Assembly: GCA_016779005.1 (NCBI GenBank)
Contig: JADHOL010000008.1
Location: forward strand, 21,265 to 85,264
DNA: 64,000 nucleotides
Source of the DNA: Alphaproteobacteria bacterium
GTDB taxonomy: Bacteria > Pseudomonadota > Alphaproteobacteria > Puniceispirillales > Puniceispirillaceae
Reading direction: 5' to 3'
A model generated the notes under the pieces. That model had not been told where the DNA came from. It saw only the letters and a list, made by a program, of their open reading frames with translations, and did no database searches. Every line of letters starts with the position of its first letter. Position 1 is the first letter of the stretch. Shown here one piece after another: positions 47,927 through 57,925 of this stretch. The translations under genes and the position numbers were made by a program.

Positions 47927-48391
47927 ATGTCGAGAAAATCTAAAGCATCTGCAAAACCACCAACGAAACGCCAATTGCGTGTTGGCGAGGAAATTCGGCA
48001 TAGTTTAGCAGGTATATTTATTAGACAAGACACCTATGTAGAAGAGCTCAGAGGCATTTCTATCACGGTAAGTGAAGTATCTGTTAGCCCAGATCTATCT
48101 AACGCTAGAGTTTTTGTCATGCCATTAGGCGGCGAGGATATAGAAACTATTCTTCCTGCCCTTAATAAAATGGCTCCATTTTTTGGGCATCACGTCTCGC
48201 AGAAGGTGCATCTAAGGCGCATGCCGAAACTGAAATTTTTGGTAGATGGAAGTTTTGATCATGTGGATAGAATTACATCATTATTCAATAATTTGCCTGA
48301 GCCTGAAAATGAGGATAATTCTATTAGCACTGATACTGAAATGCAGATAAATCTTCAAGCAGATAGCCCATCTCAGATACCCGAATCATAA
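47927..48391 (+). CDS. rbfA: Ribosome-binding factor A
   Basis: Late 30S assembly factor with a type II KH fold. The 154-residue protein shows RQLRVGEEIRHSLAGI at the start, ITVSEVSVSPDLSNARVFV and LRRMPKLKFLVDGSFDHVDRI, with a loose acidic tail of about 30 residues. It lies between infB and truB as usual. Confidence 0.97.
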   Translation: MSRKSKASAKPPTKRQLRVGEEIRHSLAGIFIRQDTYVEELRGISITVSEVSVSPDLSNARVFVMPLGGEDIETILPALNKMAPFFGHHVSQKVHLRRMPKLKFLVDGSFDHVDRITSLFNNLPEPENEDNSISTDTEMQINLQADSPSQIPES

Positions 48392-48404
48392 GAGTAGATT
48401 AATT

Positions 48405-49319
48405 ATGTCATCTGCTAGGGCTATGATACATGGCTGGATAAATCTCGATAAACCTGTCGGAATAAGCTCTGCTAAAGCAGTGGCGATTATTCGCAAGCAT
48501 CTAAATTGTTCTAAAATAGGCCATGGCGGCACGCTTGATCCGCTTGCAAGTGGGGTGTTGCCAATCGCACTTGGCGAAGCGACTAAAACAGTCTCCTATG
48601 TGATGGATAGCGCAAAGACATATGAATTTATGCTTGTTTGGGGGAATGAGACAACAACTGACGATAGTGAGGGCTCCCCCACACGGGTTTCTGATAAAAG
48701 GCCAACAAGAGAAGAAATTAACAGCTGTCTTAATGAATTTATGGGCGTAATAAAGCAAGCACCGCCTATTTATTCAGCTGTAAAAGTAAATGGCAAGCGC
48801 GCTTATTCTATTGCACGTTCGGCAGAAAAAAAAGGCGAAGATAGCCAATTAATATTAGAGACTCGTGAGGTTATAATTCACGATTTGGTGCTTACATCGC
48901 TCAATCAAAACGAGGCTTCATTTACTGTTTTCTGTGGAAAAGGAACTTATATCCGCTCGTTAGGAAGGGATTTAGCCCGCAGATTAGGAGCCGCAGGTCA
49001 TATATCTGCGTTGAGGCGCCTTTCAGTCGGAAAATTCGACGCAAAAGATTCGATTTCACTGGATTTTTTAACAAGTTTGAGAGATAGTGCCGACGCATAT
49101 AAAAATGTGATTTCATTATTGACAGCGCTAGACGACATCCCGGCATTGTCAGTAACACCCGAAGATGCGGTGAGAATAAGAATGGGTCAACGTGTTCCCT
49201 ATTATCAGGAAGGCGCGATCAAAGACCAAATATGTGTTGCCATTTGCGAGGGCGAAGCTGTTGCATTAATAACACTTGATTTGGGCGTTATTCATCCTGT
49301 TAGGGTATTCAACTTATAG
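48405..49319 (+). CDS. truB: tRNA pseudouridine-55 synthase TruB
   Basis: Makes pseudouridine 55 in the T loop of tRNAs. The 304-residue protein has HGWINLDKPVGISS, the catalytic Asp in GHGGTLDPLASGVLPI, and a C-terminal PUA-like domain. It follows rbfA by 13 bases and precedes rpsO by 24. Confidence 0.97.
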   Translation: MSSARAMIHGWINLDKPVGISSAKAVAIIRKHLNCSKIGHGGTLDPLASGVLPIALGEATKTVSYVMDSAKTYEFMLVWGNETTTDDSEGSPTRVSDKRPTREEINSCLNEFMGVIKQAPPIYSAVKVNGKRAYSIARSAEKKGEDSQLILETREVIIHDLVLTSLNQNEASFTVFCGKGTYIRSLGRDLARRLGAAGHISALRRLSVGKFDAKDSISLDFLTSLRDSADAYKNVISLLTALDDIPALSVTPEDAVRIRMGQRVPYYQEGAIKDQICVAICEGEAVALITLDLGVIHPVRVFNL

Positions 49320-49343
49320 CCTATACGGCCAAGGAGGTAGTAG

Positions 49344-49613
49344 ATGTCGATAACAAAAGAAAAAACCGCAGAATTAGTAACAAAATTCGGCGCTAGTGAT
49401 AATGATTCAGGCTCTGCTGCTGTGCAAGTAGCTATTTTAACAGAACGCATTGCTAACTTAACAGAGCATTTGAAAATTCATAAGAAAGATTTTGGCTCTC
49501 GAAGAGGATTGCTAATGATGGTTGGACAACGCCGTCATTTATTAGATTATATTAAATCGCGTAAAGAGAGCGATTATAAAGAGCTCATTGCAACATTAGG
49601 TCTTCGCAGGTAA
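49344..49613 (+). CDS. rpsO: 30S ribosomal protein S15
   Basis: Primary 16S rRNA-binding protein of 89 residues. It has the four-helix S15 pattern with [26 protein letters not shown] helix one (read in parts) and the [17 protein letters not shown] motif. A strong AAGGAGG ribosome site stands 7 bases before the ATG. A clear terminator follows at 49669. In proteobacteria S15 can repress its own mRNA; the short truB-rpsO gap was not examined for that pseudoknot. Confidence 0.98.
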   Translation: MSITKEKTAELVTKFGASDNDSGSAAVQVAILTERIANLTEHLKIHKKDFGSRRGLLMMVGQRRHLLDYIKSRKESDYKELIATLGLRR

Positions 49614-49668
49614 TTCTGCTACCCCTCTGATGATGGTGATTTCTGAGCGAACTTCAAAAAACAAAAGC

Positions 49669-49699
49669 AAGCCCGCTTAATTTCTAAGGGGGCTTTTTT
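49669..49699 (+). terminator. Rho-independent terminator after rpsO
   Basis: An 11-base stem with one mismatch (AAGCCCGCTTA at 49669-49679 with TAAGGGGGCTT at 49685-49695), a 5-base loop and six T. It ends the long rimP-rpsO operon, so pnp needs its own promoter or read-through. Confidence 0.93.
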
Positions 49700-49952
49700 G
49701 TTGTTGCAATTCAATATTTACCATGTCATACAGCCCGAACACAAACTTAATTATTCGCCGCAAAAGATGGAGAGATGCGGACGCTTGACCGAGCAAGCAT
49801 TTTGAACAGCCAGACAGAGATTGTTGTTCAGTTTGATTCCCACTTTGATTTTAGAATTTTAATTCGAAAGCACAGGGACTTCTCTCAGGTTTTCACGAAT
49901 CTCAGCCAGTTAATTATATAGTGGCTATAATGATGAACGAACGGAGTTATGA
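49700..49952 (+). other. pnp leader region with weak inverted repeats
   Basis: Gene-free stretch between the rpsO terminator and pnp. It holds two small inverted repeats: GCTTG-ACCGAG-CAAGC (49783-49798) and TGAACA...TGTTCA (49803-49830). In enterobacteria pnp mRNA has a leader hairpin cut by RNase III and used for autoregulation; these could be its counterpart, but the stems are short. No ORF of note, tRNA or known small RNA was recognised. GGAG ahead of the pnp ATG is the ribosome site. Confidence 0.35.
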
Positions 49953-52085
49953 ATGTTCACAATCTATAAAAAAGAATTTCAATGGGGTGACAAGACTGTT
50001 GTAATAGAAACAGGAAAAATAGCCAGACAAGCAGATGGTGCTGTTTTAGTTTCTATGGGTCAAACAACGGTTTTATGTACAGCGGTTGCCGCAAAATCAG
50101 CAAAGCCTGGGCAGGATTTCTTCCCTTTAACTGTAAATTATCAAGAAAAAGCATTTGCAGCAGGGAAAATCCCTGGTGGCTTTTTTAAGAGAGAAGGGCG
50201 TCCTTCTGAAAATGAAACGCTGATATGCAGATTAATTGACAGACCTATAAGGCCATTATTTCCAAAGGAATTTAAGTGTGAGACACAGGTAATATGTACT
50301 GTCCTGTCGCATGATATGGAAAATGCGCCAGATATCGTAGCTATGATAGGAGCTTCTGCGGCGCTTACAATATCAGGCGTTCCATTCTTTGGCCCTATCG
50401 GCGCGGCTCGCGTGGGATTAATTGGGGGTGCCTTTATTTTAAACCCAACAATCACCCAGATGGAAACCTCTACCTTAGATCTTGTTATGGCAGGAACGTC
50501 TGAAGGTGTTTTGATGGTTGAATCAGAAGCAAGTGAATTATCTGAAAAAGTAATGCTAGATGCTGTGAATTTCGGACATGAGCAAATTCAAACAGCGATT
50601 AATGCGATAATTGAATTAGCAGAATCAGCTGCTAAAGAGCCACGGGATCTGCCACAAGAAGCCCCTGAAGCTGAGGCGATGAGAAATACCCTTTCTAGCT
50701 TGAAGTCTGAGGTCGAACAAGCCTATGCAATTTCTGATAAATCAGAAAGACAAGGGGCACTATCTGGCATTAAAGAAAAAGCAGTTGGACTTGCAGGCGC
50801 AGAGGCTGACGGCGTGTTGGTTGGCGGTATTATGAAAGAGCTTGAGGCAAATGTTGTGCGCTCTGCTATTCTAAAAACGGGAAAGCGTATTGATGGGCGT
50901 GATACAAAAACAGTCCGTCCAATCGTTGCTGAGGTAGGGTTATTGCCAAGAACACATGGTTCAGCATTATTTACAAGAGGCGAGACACAAGCCTTAGCGG
51001 TAACCACGCTTGGTACGGGTCAGGATGAGCAAATCATTGATTCACTTGAAGGAGAATCACGTTCTAGATTTATGCTGCATTATAATTTCCCGTCCTATTC
51101 TGTAGGCGAAGCAGGCAGGGTTGGAAGCCCGGGCAGGCGTGAAATAGGACATGGTAAGCTTGCATGGCGCGCCATTCATCCAGTTCTTCCAGAAAAAGAA
51201 GAATTTCCATATACGCTTCGAACTGTATCAGAGGTAACTGAATCAAACGGTTCATCCTCTATGGCAACTGTCTGTGGAACATCGCTTTCTATGATGGATG
51301 CTGGCGTTCCGTTGAAGCGTCCTGTAGCTGGTATTGCAATGGGATTAATCAAGGAAGATGATTCTTTTGCTGTATTATCAGACATACTTGGCGATGAAGA
51401 TCATTTAGGGGATATGGATTTTAAAGTAGCTGGCACGCAAGACGGAATTACGTCGCTTCAGATGGATATAAAAATCACATCGATAACAGCTAAGATTATG
51501 GAAATAGCGCTAGATCAAGCAAAAGATGGCCGATTACATATTCTAGGAGAAATGAGCAAGGCGCTTAATACTGCTAGAGATAATCTATCGGATAGTGCTC
51601 CTAAGATTACGACTTTAAAAATACCAGTAGATAAAATCAGGGATATTATCGGCCCGGGCGGTAAAGTTATCAGAGAAATATGCGAGCAAACAGGTGCCAA
51701 AATTGATATTGAAGATGATGGTACGGTATCAATTGCAGCTTCCTCACAAGAATCTTCTGATGCTGCAATCGGCCGCGTTAAGGATATCGTAGCCGAACCA
51801 GAGCTTGGTGAAATTTACACTGGCAGCGTTGTGAAAACAGTTGATTTTGGCGCGTTTGTTAATTTCCTTGGACCAAAAGACGGGCTTGTTCACATCTCAG
51901 AAATGCGCGAAGAGCGTGTCTCCAAAACAACAGATGTGTGTAAAGAAGGTGATAGCGTAAAAGTCAAAGTTATTGGTTTTGATGATAGAGGAAAAGTTAA
52001 ATTATCCATGAAGAGAGTAGACCAAGAAACAGGCGCAGATTTAGAAGCTGTTTCTAAAGATGCAGAAGAAGAGGCATCTGAATAA
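49953..52085 (+). CDS. pnp: Polyribonucleotide nucleotidyltransferase (PNPase)
   Basis: Phosphorolytic 3'-5' exoribonuclease and degradosome enzyme. The 710-residue protein has two RNase PH domains around an alpha-helical domain ([10 protein letters not shown] at the start; [15 protein letters not shown] in the second core), then KH ([20 protein letters not shown]) and S1 ([17 protein letters not shown]) domains and an acidic tail. The terminator after it lies in the gap before convergent fabI. Confidence 0.99.
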   Translation: MFTIYKKEFQWGDKTVVIETGKIARQADGAVLVSMGQTTVLCTAVAAKSAKPGQDFFPLTVNYQEKAFAAGKIPGGFFKREGRPSENETLICRLIDRPIRPLFPKEFKCETQVICTVLSHDMENAPDIVAMIGASAALTISGVPFFGPIGAARVGLIGGAFILNPTITQMETSTLDLVMAGTSEGVLMVESEASELSEKVMLDAVNFGHEQIQTAINAIIELAESAAKEPRDLPQEAPEAEAMRNTLSSLKSEVEQAYAISDKSERQGALSGIKEKAVGLAGAEADGVLVGGIMKELEANVVRSAILKTGKRIDGRDTKTVRPIVAEVGLLPRTHGSALFTRGETQALAVTTLGTGQDEQIIDSLEGESRSRFMLHYNFPSYSVGEAGRVGSPGRREIGHGKLAWRAIHPVLPEKEEFPYTLRTVSEVTESNGSSSMATVCGTSLSMMDAGVPLKRPVAGIAMGLIKEDDSFAVLSDILGDEDHLGDMDFKVAGTQDGITSLQMDIKITSITAKIMEIALDQAKDGRLHILGEMSKALNTARDNLSDSAPKITTLKIPVDKIRDIIGPGGKVIREICEQTGAKIDIEDDGTVSIAASSQESSDAAIGRVKDIVAEPELGEIYTGSVVKTVDFGAFVNFLGPKDGLVHISEMREERVSKTTDVCKEGDSVKVKVIGFDDRGKVKLSMKRVDQETGADLEAVSKDAEEEASE

Positions 52086-52119
52086 TATATTCTTTTTTTT
52101 TGAAAACTTAAAAAATATA

Positions 52120-52145
52120 AAGCCAGCTTTTATGCTGGCTTTTTC
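52120..52145. terminator. Terminator between convergent pnp and fabI
   Basis: Perfect 8-base stem AAGCCAGC (52120-52127) with GCTGGCTT (52134-52141), a 6-base loop and a T run on the plus strand. A-rich sequence on the other side (52111-52120) lets it also work for fabI on the minus strand. Confidence 0.93.
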
Positions 52146-52178
52146 TTGCGCGAGATTTAAAAGGATAATGCAATAGCC

Positions 52179-52961
52179 TTAAACATCACTTGGCGGCACG
52201 CCTACATTGTTAAAGCCCCCATCTACATAATGGATTTCCCCTGTCACACCGCTTGCAAGATTTGATATTAAATAACAGCCTGCGCCGCCAACTTCAAATA
52301 TGTCAGGATTTCTTCCCAAAGGTGCATTTTTCTCACTATGACGGAAAATACCGCGCGAGCCGCTTATGGCGGCACCAGCAAGTGTTTTCATCGGTCCAGC
52401 AGACAGACCATTAACTCTTATATTTCGGCCGCCAAGATCAACAGCCAGATATCGCACAGATGCTTCAAGAGCTGCTTTTGCAACCCCCATTACGTTATAA
52501 TTCGGAGTGGTTCTAACACTTCCCAAATAACTCAATGTAAGAAGCGAGCCACCATTTGGCATCATTGGAGCAGATGCTTGCGCCAATTCAGTAAAGGAAA
52601 AGGCAGATATTAACATGGTCTGCCTGAAATTCTGTCGTGACGTGTTATAATAAGCACCGCTTAATTCTTGTTTATCTGAAAACCCAACTGCGTGAACTAC
52701 AAAATCCACCTCTGACCAATACGTTGATAGCTGTTCCATCGCTCTTATAGCAGCCGCTTCTTCACTTAGATCACACGGTATCATAATGTCTGATTTGACT
52801 GATTCTGCAAGAGGCGCAATTCGTTTCTCAAAGGCTGGTATTTGATAGGTAAAGGCTAGTTCAGCGCCTAAATCAGACGCTTTTTTGGCAATGCCCCATG
52901 CGGCAGATCTCTCATTCGCCACACCGACTATTAATCCACGTTTGCCAGATAAAATCGTCAT
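52179..52961 (-). CDS. fabI: Enoyl-ACP reductase (NADH) FabI
   Basis: Last step of the fatty-acid elongation cycle. Short-chain dehydrogenase fold of 260 residues with GLIVGVANERSAAWGIAKK, the divergent cofactor site of the FabI type, and the catalytic Tyr-x6-Lys in YNVMGVAK. It is the third gene of a fabA-fabB-fabI minus-strand operon; the 73-base gap to fabB is filled mostly by tandem repeats. Confidence 0.97.
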   Translation of the reverse strand: MTILSGKRGLIVGVANERSAAWGIAKKASDLGAELAFTYQIPAFEKRIAPLAESVKSDIMIPCDLSEEAAAIRAMEQLSTYWSEVDFVVHAVGFSDKQELSGAYYNTSRQNFRQTMLISAFSFTELAQASAPMMPNGGSLLTLSYLGSVRTTPNYNVMGVAKAALEASVRYLAVDLGGRNIRVNGLSAGPMKTLAGAAISGSRGIFRHSEKNAPLGRNPDIFEVGGAGCYLISNLASGVTGEIHYVDGGFNNVGVPPSDV

Positions 52962-52987
52962 GCCTATTTATCTATCCTTTTAGTTAG

Positions 52988-53050
52988 CCCAGTAATTTAT
53001 CCCAGTAACTTATACAGGTAATTTACCCAGTAATTTATACAGGTAATTTA
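52988..53050. repeat. 25-bp tandem duplication plus a partial copy across the fabB 3' end
   Basis: Two 25-base copies at 53001-53025 and 53026-53050 differ at one base; each reads CCCAGTAA then TTATACAGGTAATTTA. A 13-base partial copy lies at 52988-53000. The last copy includes the final fabB codons and stop (53035-53037), so the duplication started from the gene end and spread into the fabB-fabI gap. Confidence 0.93.
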
Positions 53051-54273
53051 GCCAAAGCAATCGTTGCGTTTGTGCCACCAAACCCAAAAGAGTTTGATAA
53101 TGCAACAGGAATATCTATATCATCTAGGCGCTCAGCAACTACTGGCAAATCGCCTATTTCGGGGTCAGGAGTTTCGATATTAGCAGATGCAGCGATGAAA
53201 TTATGTTGCATCATTAATAATGTGTAGATTACTTCTTGCACACCCGTAGCCCCAAGGGAGTGCCCTGTTAATGATTTGGTTGAGGAAAGATAAGGTAGTT
53301 TTCCAAGTGGGGTGAATACTTCGCTAACAGCTGCCAGCTCTTTGGCATCTCCTGTTGGCGTGGAAGTGCCATGCGCATTGATATAAACCACATCTGCTGG
53401 CAGACCATTACCATTAAACCCTTCTAATGCTAATTGCATGCATCTGACCGCGCCTTCTCCAGAGGGGGCAACCATGTCATACCCATCAGAGTTAGCGCCA
53501 TATCCAACGATTTCTGCATATATCTTTGCGCCTCTTGCTTTGGCGTGCTCATACTCTTCCAAAACAATCATTCCGCCGCCGCCTGCAATCACAAATCCAT
53601 CTCTGTCAGAATCATATGCACGGCTTGCTAGATGCGGGGTATTATTATATTTAGACGACATTGCGCCCATTGCATCAAATAAAGATGATAAGGACCAGTC
53701 TAATTCCTCTCCGCCACCTGCAAAAACGATATCTTGCATTCCGTATCTGATGGCGTCAGTACCAGCGGAAATGCAATGCGCTGAGGTTGAACAGGCTGAG
53801 GTGATGGAATAGTTTACCCCTTTAATTTTAAAGAAAGTCGCAATACAGGCAGATACAGTAGAAGACATACATCTTGGCACCATGTAAGGACCAATGCGTT
53901 TTGGGCCTTTTTCGCGTGTGATATCTGCTGCTTGTACAAGGTTTGCTGTAGAAGGGCCTCCAGAGCCAGCAATTAATCCTGTGCGCGGGTTTGATATATC
54001 GCTTTCCTCAAGGCCAGAATCTGATATTGCCTGTTCCATTGATAAAACCGCATATGCAGCGCCCTCGCCCATAAAGCGCATTTGTTTTCTGTCAATATGC
54101 TCGCTTACATCCATTTTTACAGAGCCCTTTACTTGAGAGCGAAAGCCAAGCTCTGCATAGTCAGGGGCAGCGACTATTCCAGAAGTGCCATTCATTAATG
54201 ATGTGCGCACCTCTTCTGCATTGTTGCCGATAGACGAGACAACCCCAATTCCTGTAATAACAACTCTTCTCAT
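53035..54273 (-). CDS. fabB: Beta-ketoacyl-ACP synthase I FabB
   Basis: Condensing enzyme needed for unsaturated fatty acids. The 412-residue thiolase-fold protein has the catalytic Cys in TSACSTSAH, His in [11 protein letters not shown] and His in [11 protein letters not shown], with GFGGTNATI at the C-terminus. Its partner fabA ends 2 bases ahead, so they are translationally linked. The pairing with FabA favours FabB over FabF. Confidence 0.96.
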   Translation of the reverse strand: MRRVVITGIGVVSSIGNNAEEVRTSLMNGTSGIVAAPDYAELGFRSQVKGSVKMDVSEHIDRKQMRFMGEGAAYAVLSMEQAISDSGLEESDISNPRTGLIAGSGGPSTANLVQAADITREKGPKRIGPYMVPRCMSSTVSACIATFFKIKGVNYSITSACSTSAHCISAGTDAIRYGMQDIVFAGGGEELDWSLSSLFDAMGAMSSKYNNTPHLASRAYDSDRDGFVIAGGGGMIVLEEYEHAKARGAKIYAEIVGYGANSDGYDMVAPSGEGAVRCMQLALEGFNGNGLPADVVYINAHGTSTPTGDAKELAAVSEVFTPLGKLPYLSSTKSLTGHSLGATGVQEVIYTLLMMQHNFIAASANIETPDPEIGDLPVVAERLDDIDIPVALSNSFGFGGTNATIALAKLPV

Positions 54274-54275
54274 AA

Positions 54276-54791
54276 TTATGTCTCCGCTCTAAATAGACCT
54301 ACGCGTATATCTTCTGCTTCAAATACAGACTCGCCATCGCATAGCACTTCACCATCTGCAATTCCTAATACAAGTTTGCGCAGAATCACTCGTTTCATAT
54401 GAAGCTTAAATGTAAGTTTCTTAGCAGTTGGCAAGATTTGGCCTGAAAATTTAACCTGTCCAACAGATATAGCGCGTCCTCTGCCAAGGCCACCTGCCCA
54501 TCCAAGATAAAAACCGACTAATTGCCAAAGTGCATCCATTCCAAGGCACCCTGGCATTACCGGGTCATTTTCAAAATGACATTCAAAAAACCAAAGGTCT
54601 GGATGAATATCAAACTCTGCAATAATTTCACCTTTATCGAAATTGCCGCCAGTATCTGAGATGGATGTGATTCTGTCACACATCAGCATTGGCGGCATAG
54701 GCAATTGTGGGTTGCCTGGCCCAAATAACTCACCTTTCGCGCATAAAATTAAATCGTCATAAGAAAAACTTGATTGTTGGGTGGGAGTCAT
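54276..54791 (-). CDS. fabA: 3-hydroxydecanoyl-ACP dehydratase/isomerase FabA
   Basis: Hot-dog-fold enzyme that makes the cis-3-decenoyl intermediate for unsaturated fatty acids. The 171-residue protein has the catalytic His in [22 protein letters not shown] (read in parts) and the following Asp, which distinguish FabA from FabZ. First gene of the fabA-fabB-fabI operon. An inverted repeat stands 10 bases ahead of the start and could be its operator. Confidence 0.97.
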   Translation of the reverse strand: MTPTQQSSFSYDDLILCAKGELFGPGNPQLPMPPMLMCDRITSISDTGGNFDKGEIIAEFDIHPDLWFFECHFENDPVMPGCLGMDALWQLVGFYLGWAGGLGRGRAISVGQVKFSGQILPTAKKLTFKLHMKRVILRKLVLGIADGEVLCDGESVFEAEDIRVGLFRAET

Positions 54792-54800
54792 TTTCGTTCC

Positions 54801-54814
54801 TTACTGTTCAGTAA
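54801..54814. promoter_or_regulatory. Inverted repeat upstream of fabA
   Basis: TTACTG-TT-CAGTAA, a 14-bp inverted repeat, lies 9 bases upstream of the fabA ATG in an 80-base gap. It has operator-like form and position. It does not resemble the iron-control Irr box (TTTAGAA-TTCTAAA). Confidence 0.4.
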
Positions 54815-54871
54815 TGTTTAGATTTTACTGGCTTGGGCTAAAATTACCTGTAAATGGCAGTTTAAACGACC

Positions 54872-55468
54872 TCAATTAAGAGTTTCATCCTCTAGCAATC
54901 CCCAGAATTCGTCTCGTCTTACCCATCCTTTTAGCTTGGGATGTGCAACTCTGCAAAACTGGGATTTGCAATATTGTAACTCCATTAGCACATTTCTCTC
55001 AGCATACCCCACGATTTTTGAATTATCTTCAACTGATTTATACAGTTTTGCAACGCGGTCGGTTATCAGAGCTGTCCGTCTTCCAGTTAAGAGCTTGGTA
55101 TGCATCCATCCCGTGGTTCCGTCATGGTCAATAACTTTCCGCCATACCTCATATTCAGCAATTACTTTTAAGGGCAGGCCTTTGCGTTTATAAACCCAAG
55201 CAATAGGATACTCATTCCCAGGGCCTACACGCATATTGGCCGTATCTGATTTTAGGGACAGAAATCGGGGTACTTCGTATCCAGAGCCACGAACAACAAC
55301 ACGGATATCTTGCGCATTTGCATTGTGTGAGCCAGCCCATCCGACAGCCAGAATAACACTTATTATCATCAAACATAGGAGCTCTGAAACCCGTTTTATT
55401 ACTGGTTTGCGGGCAAAAAGAGCGAATTGATAGGTGCTTTTTAAGATCAAGATTTTTCCTAATAGCAT
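54872..55468 (-). CDS. Exported SH3-domain protein
   Basis: Protein of 198 residues with a membrane/signal segment around residues 32-52 (LLCLMIISVILAVGWAG, then ANAQ as likely cleavage site) after a basic lead; a later start may be the true one. Two bacterial SH3-like units follow: SDTANMRVGPGNEYPIAWVYK (read in parts, about 74-135) and a second to the end (VLMELQYCKSQFCRVAHPKLKGWV). Such proteins usually bind peptidoglycan. In other alphaproteobacteria a protein of this kind often lies between a 2-hydroxyacid dehydrogenase gene and fabA, as here. Confidence 0.82.
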   Translation of the reverse strand: MLLGKILILKSTYQFALFARKPVIKRVSELLCLMIISVILAVGWAGSHNANAQDIRVVVRGSGYEVPRFLSLKSDTANMRVGPGNEYPIAWVYKRKGLPLKVIAEYEVWRKVIDHDGTTGWMHTKLLTGRRTALITDRVAKLYKSVEDNSKIVGYAERNVLMELQYCKSQFCRVAHPKLKGWVRRDEFWGLLEDETLN

Positions 55469-55648
55469 GTTCGTTGTGGCAATATCGTTTATTATACAAA
55501 AAATAAATCTGGACGCGCGGATAAAGCAAATTTAAAGTTATTTTAGTGGGTAGAATTATAAAAATTTGTTTGAGCTATTATAGCAGAAATATGCATTATA
55601 ATGCGAGTATCTTCTGTATCATGGCAAATCATATAAGGTTTAATTTAA

Positions 55649-56626
55649 ATGAAGACAAACATTATTCTAACGCGTCGGCTACCAGATACGGTTGAAACAC
55701 GCATGCGTGAGCTATTTAATGCCACGCTCAATCAGACAGATCAGCCATTTACCCAAGAGCAGCTTATACAGGCTGTAAAAACAGCGGACGTTCTAGTGCC
55801 AACGGTCACAGATAGTCTGAGTGCCTCTGTAATAGAACAAGCAGGTCCTCAGTTAAGGCTTATCGCCTCTTTTGGTACAGGCGTTGACCATATTGATGTC
55901 AAAGCAGCGCGCGAGAAAGGCATAACAGTCACAAACACCCCTGGTGTTTTAAGCGAGGATACAGCAGATGTTGCTATGTCCTTAATTCTAGCGGTGCCGC
56001 GCAGAATTGTGCAGGGAGATATAAAGGTTCGTTCTGGGCAATGGGATGGCTGGTCGCCTACAGGGATGCTTGGACACCGAATTAATGGCAAAAGACTTGG
56101 CATTATTGGCATGGGTTCCATTGGACAGGCAATTGCAAGAAGAGCCAAAGCATTTGGTATGTCAATTCATTACCATAATAGGAAAGCGGTTCATCCCTCG
56201 ATTGAGGCAGAGTTAGAGGCTACATATTGGGAGACGATTGAGCAGATGCTTCCTCGTGTAGATATTATATCTATTAATTGCCCAAGCACGCCAGCAACGC
56301 ATCATCTTTTAAATAAGGAAAGACTAGGTTTATTATCTCCTCATTCCTACCTTGTAAATACAGGAAGAGGGGATGTGATTGATGAGACGGCACTGATTGA
56401 ATTATTAAAAGAAAATAAAATCGCTGGCGCTGGATTAGATGTATATGAGCATGAGCCTGTAGTATCATCAGCACTTATAGATTTACCTAATGTGGTATTG
56501 CTTCCTCATATAGGCTCGGCCACTATTGAGGGCAGGCACGCAATGGGTGATAAAGTTATCATCAATATTCAAACTTTCCTTGATGGACATACACCGCCAG
56601 ACCGGGTGGTCCCAGCGATGCTTTAG
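55649..56626 (+). CDS. D-2-hydroxyacid dehydrogenase, likely glyoxylate/hydroxypyruvate reductase
   Basis: NAD(P)H-dependent reductase of 325 residues. It has the cofactor loop GIIGMGSIGQAIARRAKAF (near 151-169) and the catalytic trio Arg (NTGRGDVID), Glu (LDVYEHEP) and His (LLPHIGSAT). The TGVDHIDVKAAREKGITVTNTP stretch (read in parts) resembles glyoxylate reductases. The substrate is inferred from similarity. It is divergent from the SH3 gene across 180 bases that show no further gene. Confidence 0.9.
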   Translation: MKTNIILTRRLPDTVETRMRELFNATLNQTDQPFTQEQLIQAVKTADVLVPTVTDSLSASVIEQAGPQLRLIASFGTGVDHIDVKAAREKGITVTNTPGVLSEDTADVAMSLILAVPRRIVQGDIKVRSGQWDGWSPTGMLGHRINGKRLGIIGMGSIGQAIARRAKAFGMSIHYHNRKAVHPSIEAELEATYWETIEQMLPRVDIISINCPSTPATHHLLNKERLGLLSPHSYLVNTGRGDVIDETALIELLKENKIAGAGLDVYEHEPVVSSALIDLPNVVLLPHIGSATIEGRHAMGDKVIINIQTFLDGHTPPDRVVPAML

Positions 56627-56695
56627 CCAAGCATAAGGGCAGCAAATAATAACTATATCACACTATAAATTCCGATATATCCCGATATATTGACG

Positions 56696-57460
56696 TTATT
56701 TGGAGCAGATGGAACATTTATCCTTCTTGCTTGTTTGAATCGATGTAAATGAGCCTGAAAGCCCATCAAATAGCAATAATCTGTTTGAGTTTAACGTGCC
56801 TGCCTTGGTTATCCACTTAATTGTTTCAAGCGCTTGTAAGGTACCTATTATACTGGTTACTGGTGCTAAAATGCCTGCCTGAGCACAATTTGGCGCTTGT
56901 CTTACGCCAGCATCTTCTGAAAACAAGCACGCAAAACAGGCTGAATCCTCATACCCCTCTACCCCTGCCATAAAACTGGCCATCTGCCCATCAAATCGAA
57001 CAGCACCCCCAAAAATATGAGGGATTCCATTTATGAAGGCTGCTTTGGCACCCGCAAGTCTTGTGCTGAATTGATCTGAGCAATCCAATAATATATCGCT
57101 TTGTGACAAAATCTCGGTCAGAGATTCCTCGCTCATAGTCTCAGATCTCAGCTCAATAGTTACATCTGAATTTAGTCCTTGAATGAACTGTTTTGCTGCT
57201 TGGGTCTTTGGTTGTCCTACATTTGCCTCTTGGTAGATAAACTGTCTATTCAGGTTACTTAGATCAACTCTATCATCATCACATATAATTAGCTTTCCAA
57301 CACCTGCTGCTGCTAAATTTGCAATAACAGGAGAGCCTAGCCCCCCTGCACCTAGAATAGTAACTCTCGAAGATAATAATGCCTGCTGTCCGTCTTCATC
57401 AATTTCAGGCATAACAACTTGCCGTGCATATCGGTGCAGCTGGGTCTCAGTTATGGTCAT
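56696..57460 (-). CDS. ThiF/MoeB/HesA-family adenylyltransferase
   Basis: E1-like enzyme of 254 residues that adenylates the C-terminal glycine of a sulfur carrier protein (ThiS or MoaD). Visible: RYARQVVMPEIDEDGQ at the start, the ATP loop GAGGLGSP, DDDRVDLSNLNRQFIY, and zinc cysteines in CFACLF and at the end CSIC. There is no rhodanese domain. Which carrier it serves cannot be told, since no thi or moa gene is near. It follows dut by 6 bases. Confidence 0.9.
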   Translation of the reverse strand: MTITETQLHRYARQVVMPEIDEDGQQALLSSRVTILGAGGLGSPVIANLAAAGVGKLIICDDDRVDLSNLNRQFIYQEANVGQPKTQAAKQFIQGLNSDVTIELRSETMSEESLTEILSQSDILLDCSDQFSTRLAGAKAAFINGIPHIFGGAVRFDGQMASFMAGVEGYEDSACFACLFSEDAGVRQAPNCAQAGILAPVTSIIGTLQALETIKWITKAGTLNSNRLLLFDGLSGSFTSIQTSKKDKCSICSK

Positions 57461-57466
57461 GAGCCG

Positions 57467-57925
57467 TTATACTTTCTGGTCTGTAGAACCAAATCCCCCG
57501 TGACCTCTGTGAGTTGCATCAAGCGTTAATACGACATTTAGGTTGGCCTGTGTAATGGGGGCTATTACCAATTGTGCAACACGCGCTCCATGCTCAATTT
57601 TAAACATATTCTGCCCCAAATTTATCAGCAAAATTTTAATTTCACCTCTATAGTCGCTATCAATCGTTCCAGGCGCGTTTAACACAGTTATACCCTGTTT
57701 AAAGGCAAGCCCAGATCGTGGCCGTATCTGAGCTTCCATATTAGATGGCAGGCTTAACTTTAACCCTGTTGGAATTAAAATTCGCTCTAACGGGGATAAT
57801 TCTATCGGCTTGTCAATTGCCGCGAATAAGTCCATTCCAGCTGCCCCATCGGTTTGATAGCTTGGGATAGGTAGACCCTTAGCATGTTCCATTAATTCAA
57901 CATTTATATGAAGGGGGTGGCTCAT
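57467..57925 (-). CDS. dut: dUTP pyrophosphatase
   Basis: Trimeric dUTPase of 152 residues that keeps uracil out of DNA and provides dUMP. All five motifs are seen: [20 protein letters not shown], the [11 protein letters not shown] region, [10 protein letters not shown] and the C-terminal GHGGFGST. Its start overlaps the coaBC stop by 4 bases (ATGA). Confidence 0.98.
   Translation of the reverse strand: MSHPLHINVELMEHAKGLPIPSYQTDGAAGMDLFAAIDKPIELSPLERILIPTGLKLSLPSNMEAQIRPRSGLAFKQGITVLNAPGTIDSDYRGEIKILLINLGQNMFKIEHGARVAQLVIAPITQANLNVVLTLDATHRGHGGFGSTDQKV

Noticed and set aside
53438..53812. 124-residue plus-strand ORF
   Set aside because: Lies wholly opposite fabB, whose motifs are intact; low-complexity product without a ribosome site.
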